A stretch of 43,886 nt of DNA from Pedobacter petrophilus (GTDB lineage: Bacteria; Bacteroidota; Bacteroidia; Sphingobacteriales; Sphingobacteriaceae), in assembly GCF_009674725.1 (NCBI RefSeq), contig NZ_WKKH01000037.1, forward strand, positions 1 to 43,886, read 5' to 3'. This document shows, piece after piece, positions 33,952 through 42,199 of this stretch (position 1 is its first letter; each line of letters begins with the position of its first letter). Made by a program: the position numbers and the translations under genes. The notes under the pieces were generated by a model. That model made no database searches. It saw only the letters and a list, made by a program, of their open reading frames with translations, and was not told where the DNA came from.

Positions 33952-36900
33952 TTAAAAATTTACGTTAATACCTGCGTTAATTGTTCTTACCAAAGGATAG
34001 GGTTCCTCATTATTCGTGTCATCCCTCGGTATGTTATTTTCAGGATCTATTCCTTTAAACACTTTACTCCATGTAACCAAGTTGTTGGCCGTTAAGAAAA
34101 GTCTCATGTTTGAAATACCTATCCTTTTTACCAATTTTGGATTGAATGTATAACCTAGCTCAACATTTTTTAATCTTAGGTAAGAAGCATCAGCTATAAA
34201 ATAGCTTGAGTTTCCAAAACTTGTAGTATTGGGACTATTGCTATTACCCGCACTTAGCCTTGGGAAATTAATAGGTAATCCTTGTGCATACCTTTCAGGT
34301 GTCCAACTTTCTAATAGGTAGTCTGGAGTACCTGCTGGCACTGAATTCAGCCAACCATAAGTGCGTTGAAAGCCTGTATAACCAATAGAAACATTTCCAA
34401 CACCTTGGAACAGTGCAGAGATATCAAAAGATTTAAACTTTGCATATAAGGAAATACCATAGGTTTTCTCTGGTGTACGTGAGTAACCAATAGGCACATT
34501 ATCATCTGCATTAATTACTCCATCACCATTTACATCTTTGAATTTAATATCACCAGGTTGAACTCTTGGCCTACTTTCATAAACTGGACGATTAGCATCA
34601 TTAACTTCATCCCAGGTATTGTACAAACCTTCAGCAATTAATCCATAGAACTGTCCTAACCTTTGGCCAGTTGTTAACCTATACGGCGTAAGTGGATTAT
34701 TGATTTCATCCCTAAATAAAACCTTATTACGGGCAAAACTAAAGTTTCCTGAAATTCTATAATTAAACTTATCACCTATTTTATCATTATAGGAAGCATC
34801 TAGTTCAAAACCCTTATTACTCATGCGCCCCAAGTTTATGGCAGGCTGCCTTAAACCACTCGTATTTAAGATAGTTTGTGGCTGTGCCAAAATGTTATCT
34901 CTGGTTTCGCTAAATAACTCCGCAACAATTTTAATTTTATCGTTAATAAGGTAGGTCTCTAAAGCAAGGTTGGCTTTTTTTGCCTTTTCCCAAGTAATAT
35001 CAGGGTTACCTGTTAAACCTTCGATAACACCTGTATAACCAACATAAGTACCTACAGCCGCTCCAGAGCCAAAACGATAAGCATTTGCATCTTCAGTATA
35101 AGAGGTTGGTCTATATAAAAATCTATTACCTCCCACCCTATCATTTCCAACAATACCATAAGAAGCTCTAATTTTCAAAAATGAGATGAGCTTACTTTTA
35201 GGAAAGAATGATTCTTCACTTGGGATCCAACCTATTGAACCTGCCGGAAAAAAGCCAAATCTTTTACCTGGGGCAAAATTTTCAGTACCATTGTAGGCTG
35301 CATTAAAATCAGCCAAATACTTTCCTTTATAATTATAGGTTGTTCTAGCTACTAAACTTTGGTAACCTTGAGGGACTAAAAATGCTAAACCTGGATCAAA
35401 ATTCTTTTGTTGATCATAAACAATTAATCCAGTAACGTTATGATTCCCAAAAGAACGTGTGTAATCAATAGACATCTGGGCAAAGGTCCGTCTTCTATTT
35501 CCGCCACTGGTAGAAAATTGAAAAGCAGTTGCTTCTGCTAAAGGCTGCAAAACATATCCGTCTGCAGTTCTTTGAGCTTTATAAGTTGGCACCGTAATTT
35601 GATTTGTTATAGCCTGGTTGTTAAATGTTTGTAGCGATACATTACCATGAACAGCCAAACCCTCAGTTATTTTATTTAACAAATAATCTATTTTAACCGT
35701 ACCATTTAAGTTGTTACGATATTCTCGTCTAATACCACCTGAACCACTATTCGTTAGTAATGCCTTCAATGGATTGTTAGAATTTATATCAATATCAACA
35801 AGTTGATCATTAACAACGCCTGGGCCACCTAGTGGAGCCGCTCTTGCAATATCTCCAATAATTCTACTAGTTCCTGAAGCGCTATTATTGAGTTTTCTAT
35901 TTTCAGTTTGAGCTGAAATATCTAATGCAATTTTAAAACTTTTAGTAACATCGAAATTGAAATTGGACCTGAAATTATAACGTTTAAAAGTAGTGTTTGC
36001 ATCAAAGGTTTTTGTTATATATGTAAAATCATTGAAAAGTCCAGCCTGGTCAAATAGACCAATAGAGATAAAATACTTCACCTTATTTTGGCCACCTCTG
36101 ATATTTAAGTTGTGTTGGGATTGGCCTGACGATTTCTTCAGTAAAAGGTTATACCAATCGGTATTCGGATAGAAAATCGGATCAGAGCCGGTTCTATATT
36201 TCTCAATTTCTTCTGGTGTATATTTTAAAGGGGTGTTTCCCTGAACAACATACCTATCTAATTCTATACCCCTATTCCATGATGATGCATATTCATAAGA
36301 ATTCATTGATTTCCTTATATCCGTGAAGGAATTGGAAGCAATATTAAATGTATAATTAATTTGGGGTTTACCAATCTGTCCACGTTTTGTTGTAATTATA
36401 ATAACGCCGTTTGCACCACGTATTCCATAAACAGCGGTGGCAGATGCATCTTTTAAAATTGATAAAGACTCAACTTCATTGGGATCAATATTATTGAAAT
36501 TCTCAACTTGGATCCCATCCACTAAAACTAAAGGATCAGCACTACCATTAAATGTACCAACCCCTCTAATTCTTAGTGTTGAAGCATCATTACCTGGTTC
36601 ACCACTTGTTTGTGTGGCAAACAAACCGGGTAATCTACCAACCAGAGAATTACTGATATTAGCTACAGGTGATTGTGTTAGTTCTTTTGTAGTAATAGAT
36701 GAAATAGCACCGGTGGTTGTTATCTTCTTTTGTGTACCATACCCAACAACTACAACATCATCTAGCTTATTATCTGAGCTGTTTAGTATGATTTTAAAAG
36801 CCTTTTGTGTACCTACTGTTATTTGTTTTGAAGTGTAGCCCGTACTACTAAATATAATAATTGAGTTTTGATCTTTAACTTTAATGGAAAATGTTCCGTC

Positions 36901-37206
36901 TACGCTTGTAGTTGTTCCATTTTTAGTGCCTTTTTCAGCTATGGAAACCCCAGGTATGGTTTTACCTGTTTCATCTACAACCGTCCCTGTAATTAAAATG
37001 TCTTCTGCTTTTTCTAAAAAGTAAAGTGATTTAGGTGTAAATAATTTTTTATTAATAGAATTAAAGCTGCTTTTAAAGTTCCCTTCGTTGCTCAAAGTAT
37101 TACCTGCAATGGCAAAGTTATATAAGAACAATAAAAAGAAAACCTGCAAAGCCATCATCTTCATTTTGGCTTTTGCAAAAGCAAACAATTTTTGTTTGAA
37201 TCTCAT
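33952..37206 (-). CDS. susC: SusC/RagA TonB-dependent outer-membrane transporter (first pair)
   Basis: A 1084-residue outer-membrane porin. After a signal (ALQVFFLLFLYNFAIA), residues about 70-155 form a carboxypeptidase-regulatory-like domain (ITGTVVDETGKTIPGVSI). A VVVVGYGTQ TonB-box-like segment and a plug with LVGRLPGLFATQTSGEPG and SLSILKDASATAVYGIRGA follow. The barrel ends INAGINVNF. Only about 35 residues separate the signal from the regulatory-like domain, too few for the STN signalling domain that talks to FecR. It is the first large gene of the operon, 218 bases downstream of the ECF sigma gene. Confidence 0.94.
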   Translation of the reverse strand: MRFKQKLFAFAKAKMKMMALQVFFLLFLYNFAIAGNTLSNEGNFKSSFNSINKKLFTPKSLYFLEKAEDILITGTVVDETGKTIPGVSIAEKGTKNGTTTSVDGTFSIKVKDQNSIIIFSSTGYTSKQITVGTQKAFKIILNSSDNKLDDVVVVGYGTQKKITTTGAISSITTKELTQSPVANISNSLVGRLPGLFATQTSGEPGNDASTLRIRGVGTFNGSADPLVLVDGIQVENFNNIDPNEVESLSILKDASATAVYGIRGANGVIIITTKRGQIGKPQINYTFNIASNSFTDIRKSMNSYEYASSWNRGIELDRYVVQGNTPLKYTPEEIEKYRTGSDPIFYPNTDWYNLLLKKSSGQSQHNLNIRGGQNKVKYFISIGLFDQAGLFNDFTYITKTFDANTTFKRYNFRSNFNFDVTKSFKIALDISAQTENRKLNNSASGTSRIIGDIARAAPLGGPGVVNDQLVDIDINSNNPLKALLTNSGSGGIRREYRNNLNGTVKIDYLLNKITEGLAVHGNVSLQTFNNQAITNQITVPTYKAQRTADGYVLQPLAEATAFQFSTSGGNRRRTFAQMSIDYTRSFGNHNVTGLIVYDQQKNFDPGLAFLVPQGYQSLVARTTYNYKGKYLADFNAAYNGTENFAPGKRFGFFPAGSIGWIPSEESFFPKSKLISFLKIRASYGIVGNDRVGGNRFLYRPTSYTEDANAYRFGSGAAVGTYVGYTGVIEGLTGNPDITWEKAKKANLALETYLINDKIKIVAELFSETRDNILAQPQTILNTSGLRQPAINLGRMSNKGFELDASYNDKIGDKFNYRISGNFSFARNKVLFRDEINNPLTPYRLTTGQRLGQFYGLIAEGLYNTWDEVNDANRPVYESRPRVQPGDIKFKDVNGDGVINADDNVPIGYSRTPEKTYGISLYAKFKSFDISALFQGVGNVSIGYTGFQRTYGWLNSVPAGTPDYLLESWTPERYAQGLPINFPRLSAGNSNSPNTTSFGNSSYFIADASYLRLKNVELGYTFNPKLVKRIGISNMRLFLTANNLVTWSKVFKGIDPENNIPRDDTNNEEPYPLVRTINAGINVNF

Positions 37207-37424
37207 AAATTTATTGGTTTGGTATATTTGTTAGTTAAAAATTGCGTCCATACATTGATCAGAGGAAATTGATCATCATTGAATTTAACAGAGAAAGTAA
37301 ATTTTTATCATATTTTTTGATTTAAGAATTAATAGGGGACTATAATTTGGATTGTTTGAGACTAGGTTTTAAAATATCGTACTATATATACATTTTTGGT
37401 ATGTATAAAGAGTACAAACCGAGT

Positions 37425-38000
37425 TTAATTTTTTACGTGAATAATTTTATTAGCAACAAAATTTGAACGAATGAAGCAAAGTGCTCTAGACATGTGCGTC
37501 TTTACCGTTAATGGAGATATATTTAACTTACAAGCTATCTCACTATAAGACATCTCTTCGTATCTAGCTAATTTAAAAACTGCTAATTGCTGATATGAAA
37601 GTGAATTTAATGTGTTTTTTAGTAAAAGTTTGTAATCAGAATCTAAAATAAGGTCTTGCATAGAGTTATCCTCAAAAGAATGGGTTTGCTTAAGCTGATT
37701 CATAACTTTCCAAAGATTAGCCTGCCTTTTTAAGATATTAAAAATTTCATTCTTGCCAACCGTATAAAGCCACGCTTCTACTGGTCTCTCTATCTGTAGA
37801 CAACCTTTTTTTGTCCAGAGTTTTAAAAATACATCTTGTACAAGTTCTTGTGCAGCATCTTCACATTTCAAATACCTTAACGCTACTTTGAAAATTCTAC
37901 TTTCATACCTATTATAGAAAAAAGTAAAGGCTTTTTCACACCCAGAAATTAATAATTCGAGTTGTTTGTTCTCTTCAAGGTTACACGGAATATTATACAT
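37425..38000 (-). CDS. ECF-family RNA polymerase sigma-70 factor
   Basis: A 191-residue extracytoplasmic-function sigma factor. Region 2 spans about 24-92 (FFYNRYESRIFKVALRYL, ELVQDVFLKLWTKKG). Region 4 spans about 128-183 (LSYQQLAVFKLARYEEMSYS, then the helix-turn-helix IACKLNISPLTVKTHMSRAL). It matches the SusC-linked sigma factors of Bacteroidota and precedes the susC gene on the same strand, so it probably drives the locus. Its normal partner, a full FecR anti-sigma protein, is missing; only a 67-residue FecR-like fragment lies upstream. Region 37207-37424 before susC shows no identifiable promoter motif. Confidence 0.9.
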   Translation of the reverse strand: MYNIPCNLEENKQLELLISGCEKAFTFFYNRYESRIFKVALRYLKCEDAAQELVQDVFLKLWTKKGCLQIERPVEAWLYTVGKNEIFNILKRQANLWKVMNQLKQTHSFEDNSMQDLILDSDYKLLLKNTLNSLSYQQLAVFKLARYEEMSYSEIACKLNISPLTVKTHMSRALCFIRSNFVANKIIHVKN

Positions 38001-38320
38001 AAAACTTATGTTTTATCTTTTAGAACCTTGTAGAGCTTGAAAATTTTTCGTAAAACGATACGGTAATGTTTCTAGTCTATAAATCCTATAAGAAATCTAT
38101 ATTTGGTTAATAGATCAAATAACCAATTTTAAGAAGTATTTATTTTGCTGTATTCGTTATTTTTTATGCTCTAATCTGTAAACTTTCATTCTAATGTGAT
38201 AATCTGAATGCAAAATGAGCTGATTTGCTAACTTTTGAAAAAAAACAGAGATTTTATGACAAGTGCCTTCCCTTCAAGTATAGAGAAATTCTCACCTAAT
38301 TTGTGGCCTAAAAGATCCTG
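38001..38320. other. Intergenic region upstream of the ECF sigma gene
   Basis: A 320-base AT-rich gap. It holds the inverted repeat TTGGTTA (38103-38109) / TAACCAA (38120-38126) with a 10-base loop, about 103 bases upstream of the sigma start, a possible operator. No continuation of the FecR-like frame could be read here in any frame. Confidence 0.4.
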
Positions 38321-38524
38321 CTAGTTTATATTAAGTTTTCTGCTTTTTATGGAAAATTTGACTGGCTCAGTGAATAATAATTGTTTAAAGCTCTCGTCAA
38401 TTTTCATCAGTAGCTGACTATCAAACGCATTACTATTTACTAAGGAGAAAAAATCATCATACTCCTCAATAGAAGGTTTGCCTTCCAAATAAAGTTTAAG
38501 TAGTTTATCAAACTTTTTCGACAT
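38321..38524 (-). pseudogene. Truncated FecR-type anti-sigma factor, N-terminal part only
   Basis: A 67-residue frame, MSKKFDKLLKLYLEGKPSIE, then EYDDFFSLVN. The pattern (F-x-x-L-L-x-x-Y-L-x-G-x-x-x-x-E-E-Y-x-x-F) matches the cytoplasmic anti-sigma region at the start of Bacteroidota FecR proteins, which are normally about 300-400 residues. The transmembrane helix and periplasmic FecR domain are absent. It lies upstream of the ECF sigma gene on the same strand. It is either a decayed anti-sigma gene or a soluble mini anti-sigma factor. The family call is by pattern and moderate. Confidence 0.5.
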
Positions 38525-38668
38525 TTGATATTTTTTTACTAAACATTGATAACAATCATAAAGTAAAGAAAGAGTACGTGAATGCTATTTCTTCAATTAA
38601 ACAAAAAAATAGGAGAAATAATTTATTCATGGTACTCTATTAAAGCTATGGATTTGTATTTTAGCAAA

Positions 38669-39193
38669 ATGACACGTAGAAATTACATCCAACAACTGCT
38701 TTTATTAATTGGAAGCAGTATGTTGATTCCAGGTTGCGTTGAACCTGGAGGTTTAATTTCTGAAAAATTAAAGTATATCAAACTTACTGCAAACCAGGAA
38801 AAAATATTTACACACTATCTAGATAACCTATTGCCTTCTAATCAAACGTATGGTGCTCGTGAACTCAAATTAAACCTCTTTATATTAACAATGTTTGATG
38901 ATTGCTATTCAGAAAGTGACCAGGAAAGGTTGGGAAAGGGCTTAATGGAGCTAGAAAAAGTATGTGAAAAAAAATCAAAGGATTTTATTGCCATGAATTA
39001 TGCAGAAAAAAAATCATTCTATCAAATTTTAAATACAAATAAAACACACTCCCAAGATTTTAAGTTTCTTTTAAAAGAAGTTTATAGATGGGCTGTAAAA
39101 GGCTATCAAAATTCTGAATATGTAATGACTAAACTTGTTCCTTACCAGCTAGTTCCAGGTCATTTTTATGGCTGTATTAAATTAAAAGCTTAA
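38669..39193 (+). CDS. Gluconate 2-dehydrogenase subunit 3-like, Tat/lipoprotein signal (second copy)
   Basis: Partner subunit of the GMC enzyme encoded 9 bases downstream, about 174 residues from the chosen start. The longer frame opens at 38582, but MTRRNYIQQLLLLIGSSMLI (ATG 38669) gives a compact twin-arginine-like signal followed by the lipobox IPGC, matching the paralogue at 15402-15977; ATG 38648 is another option. The C-terminus keeps the family ending VPYQLVPGHFYGCIKLK. The mature part is helical and diverged from the first copy. It probably anchors and exports the GMC subunit. It is divergent from the FecR-like fragment. Confidence 0.82.
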   Translation: MTRRNYIQQLLLLIGSSMLIPGCVEPGGLISEKLKYIKLTANQEKIFTHYLDNLLPSNQTYGARELKLNLFILTMFDDCYSESDQERLGKGLMELEKVCEKKSKDFIAMNYAEKKSFYQILNTNKTHSQDFKFLLKEVYRWAVKGYQNSEYVMTKLVPYQLVPGHFYGCIKLKA

Positions 39194-39202
39194 GTTTTTC
39201 TT

Positions 39203-40885
39203 ATGGATGAATTATTTGATGCAATAGTAATAGGCTCTGGGATGACAGGAGGTTGGGCTGCAAAAGAACTTACAGAAAAGGGATTAAAGACTGTTATGAT
39301 AGAATATGGCAGGGATGTTGAACATATCAAAGATTATCCCACTACCAATATGTACCCTTGGGAATTCCCTCATCAAGGAACGGTTCCATACAAGATCGCG
39401 AAAGAATATCCATCGGTAAATAAACATTACATATTTAACGAAAGCACTTTACATTTCTTAAAAAAAGACTCGGAACAAGAATATATTCAAGATAAACCAT
39501 TTGATTGGATCCGAGGCCAGCAGGTTGGTGGACGCTCATTACTTTGGGCCAGACACACGCAAAGATGGAGTAATTTTGATTTTGAAGGCCCGTTAAGGGA
39601 TGGATTCGCTGTAGATTGGCCCATAAGATACAGTGACCCTGCTCCCTGGTATAGCTATGTAGAGAAATTTGTTGGGATTTCTGGAAATAAAGATGGATTG
39701 GACATTTTACCTGATGGTGAATTTTTACCTCCTTTTGAACTCACCTGCCTAGAAAAGCATTTTCAAGAATCTATCAAAAAAAATTATACTAACAGGCACC
39801 TCATTGCATCTCGAGTGGCAAACCTTTCTACACCAAATCCAATTCATATTGAACAAGGGAGAGGGCAATGTCAGCGAAGAAATTTATGTGAAAGAGGCTG
39901 CCCATTTGGAGGATATTTTTCTAGTAACTCTTCCACTATTCCTTGGGCAAAAAAGACTGGAAATTTAACAATTATGGCAAATAGCGTAGTTCAGTCTATT
40001 ATATATGATGAGGGGCAGCAAAAAGCTACAGGTGTACAAGTTATCGATGTTCTTACTAAAGAGATTAAAACAATAACGGCAAAAATCATTTTCTTGAATG
40101 CATCTGCCATGAATAGTAATTTAATTCTGCTAAATTCAAAATCAAAAAGATTCCCAAATGGCTTAGGTAACGATAATGGCCTATTAGGGAAATATATTGC
40201 TTTTCATAATTATAGAGGAAAAGTTACCGCAGCGTATGATGGTCTTCAAGATTTCGATTCTGAGGGAAGAAGACCTGCTGCTAGTTTCATGCCCAGGTTT
40301 ACCAATATATTTAAGCAAGAAAAAACTTTCTTAAGAGGTTATCATAACATTATCAATTCTTCTAGGGAAAAAATTCCATTTGAAGGAAGTTTTGGTGATG
40401 AATTGAAAGACAAAATAATAAATCCAAAAGCCGGAAAATGGATAATTGGGGCGCAAATGATGGGCGAGACTATTCCTAAAGAGACCAGTAATGTGTCATT
40501 AGACCGCACAAAAGTAGATAAATACGGTATGCCTCAACTTCGTTTTTCTGTTGACTATGATGAAAATGATGAGTTAATGATTCAAGATTTTTTTACAGAA
40601 TTTACTGAAATGTTTACCAAAGCGGGCTATACAGATATTAAAACAATTGACACGAAAAGAGTTCCAGGCAATGAAAATCATGAAATGGGAGGAGTAAGAA
40701 TGGGGAAAGACCCCGCCACTTCTCTGCTAAATGAATGGAATCAATTACACCTATGCAAAAATGTTTATGTAACAGATGGTGCATGCATGACATCTACCGC
40801 ATCTCAAAACCCTTCATTAACTTACATGGCGTTAACTGCAAGGGCGGCAAACCATGCCATTGATGCGTTTAAAAAGAGCAAATAG
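39203..40885 (+). CDS. GMC-family FAD oxidoreductase (second predicted glycoside 3-dehydrogenase)
   Basis: A 560-residue FAD enzyme, closely similar by eye to the GMC protein at 16042-17736 over most of its length (AIVIGSGMTGGWAAKEL; DWPIRY, then APWYSYVEKFVGISGNKDG). The active-site pair is present: His493 (NHEMGGVRMG) and Asn536 (SQNPSLTYMAL). The Cys segment CQRRNLCERGCPFGGYFSS is kept. It has no own signal peptide; the Tat-type partner gene lies 9 bases upstream. Loop differences between copies (about 320-430) suggest different substrates. It probably oxidises a glycoside in the periplasm; the electron acceptor is unknown, as no cytochrome c gene is in the window. Confidence 0.85.
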   Translation: MDELFDAIVIGSGMTGGWAAKELTEKGLKTVMIEYGRDVEHIKDYPTTNMYPWEFPHQGTVPYKIAKEYPSVNKHYIFNESTLHFLKKDSEQEYIQDKPFDWIRGQQVGGRSLLWARHTQRWSNFDFEGPLRDGFAVDWPIRYSDPAPWYSYVEKFVGISGNKDGLDILPDGEFLPPFELTCLEKHFQESIKKNYTNRHLIASRVANLSTPNPIHIEQGRGQCQRRNLCERGCPFGGYFSSNSSTIPWAKKTGNLTIMANSVVQSIIYDEGQQKATGVQVIDVLTKEIKTITAKIIFLNASAMNSNLILLNSKSKRFPNGLGNDNGLLGKYIAFHNYRGKVTAAYDGLQDFDSEGRRPAASFMPRFTNIFKQEKTFLRGYHNIINSSREKIPFEGSFGDELKDKIINPKAGKWIIGAQMMGETIPKETSNVSLDRTKVDKYGMPQLRFSVDYDENDELMIQDFFTEFTEMFTKAGYTDIKTIDTKRVPGNENHEMGGVRMGKDPATSLLNEWNQLHLCKNVYVTDGACMTSTASQNPSLTYMALTARAANHAIDAFKKSK

Positions 40886-40919
40886 CCTTTAAATATAAAC
40901 GCTATCCAAATTTATCCCC

Positions 40920-42089
40920 TTATTTAATCAATACCTTTAGCGGGTGTTTTAATTGCTTACTAAAATTTTCCAGGTAGTTAAACCATGCTACTTCAGAATT
41001 GAAATTGCCACTTTTGCTCCAACCTCCACCTTGATAATAAGTTAAATTACGTCTACCAGCCAATTTATCAATGATAAGCAGGTGTTGCTTTGTGTCTTTA
41101 AATTCCTGATTTTTAGAAAATGGCACTACCACGCCCACGCCCATAAATCCATTATCCACTTTACCATCTGCCTTATCCCAATAAGCAACTAAATTATTGG
41201 AACGGTCAATTCTAACCTTTCCATCTCCAATATGTTTTGTCACACCTATAGAAATATTTAAATCTCCATCAGTTTTGTAGTTATTGGTTATTTTATTCAT
41301 TTGTGACCCCGCATCTAAAGTGACTATTTTAGTTTCCGTTACCTGTTTTCCATTAACAAGAAAAGGTTTATACATCAATTTAAAAGACACTCTTATCGGA
41401 CCATTATCTAAAACTTTATAGCTGGAATAATTGATGGGGAAAATGATCTCATCTCCAACAATTGGCTCCGCGTTCCCTGCACCCAAAGTCATGCCTACAT
41501 GATAGGCATCTACACCCTCTCCATTATCGTTATGATAGTTGTCTAATTTATACCATTTATCTATAACCAGATCAGTAGTTCTTTTAACCCAAAAATCAAT
41601 GCCTTTGGCCATTCCACTTTGGCTTTCCAAAGCTTCACCATAAAATCTAAATGCAACTTTATCATTTTCCCAAGCGAAATCGTCAAATCGCTCCGGCACT
41701 TGTCTGCAATAGGTTTTAACTTTATAAATTGAAGGAATTCCCTTGCTGATAGAGAAGGTCTGATTGGAACTTGCTTTAACATTGGTTTGGAAAATGATTG
41801 ACTGAGGCGCTGTATTTCCATTGTAAATAACTTGACTCGGAACTTCTTTACCTGTTTTGGCATTTTTCACAATCAGTTCATTACTTTTAAAGCCATTGAT
41901 TTTTGATAATGAGGTAAGAGGCACTTCAATTGTTTCTGCATTTCTATTATAAGAAGAACTGTTGGTAATTATAACAGAGACCGAAGAAATTTTTGTCTTT
42001 TTTAAGGCCTTAAAGGACATTAAGCTACTTAAAATTACAAATGCAAGTAACTGAAACTTAAAAGAATTGGTGAATGATTTTGAAAACAT
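40920..42089 (-). CDS. DUF4861 family exported protein
   Basis: A 389-residue exported protein; the N-terminus carries a hydrophobic stretch (FQLLAFVILSSLMSF) consistent with a signal peptide. The body resembles DUF4861: CRQVPERFDDFAWENDKVAF, FRFYGEALE, DAYHVGMTLGAG and a C-terminal GGGWSKSGNFNSEVAWFNYL. Family members occur in polysaccharide utilisation loci; a carbohydrate-active role (lyase- or hydrolase-like) is suspected but not established here. It follows the DUF1080-TIM-barrel gene by 110 bases on the same strand and converges with the second GMC gene (34-base gap). Confidence 0.75.
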   Translation of the reverse strand: MFSKSFTNSFKFQLLAFVILSSLMSFKALKKTKISSVSVIITNSSSYNRNAETIEVPLTSLSKINGFKSNELIVKNAKTGKEVPSQVIYNGNTAPQSIIFQTNVKASSNQTFSISKGIPSIYKVKTYCRQVPERFDDFAWENDKVAFRFYGEALESQSGMAKGIDFWVKRTTDLVIDKWYKLDNYHNDNGEGVDAYHVGMTLGAGNAEPIVGDEIIFPINYSSYKVLDNGPIRVSFKLMYKPFLVNGKQVTETKIVTLDAGSQMNKITNNYKTDGDLNISIGVTKHIGDGKVRIDRSNNLVAYWDKADGKVDNGFMGVGVVVPFSKNQEFKDTKQHLLIIDKLAGRRNLTYYQGGGWSKSGNFNSEVAWFNYLENFSKQLKHPLKVLIK

Positions 42090-42199
42090 ACTGGATTAAA
42101 TTAATGACTTAGGTCTATTTTTTTTGTAAATTTTAATGTATATGCATTCATAATTGTGCATTTACATTTCTTAAGCATATTGTAGTGCTTTTTTGGTTA

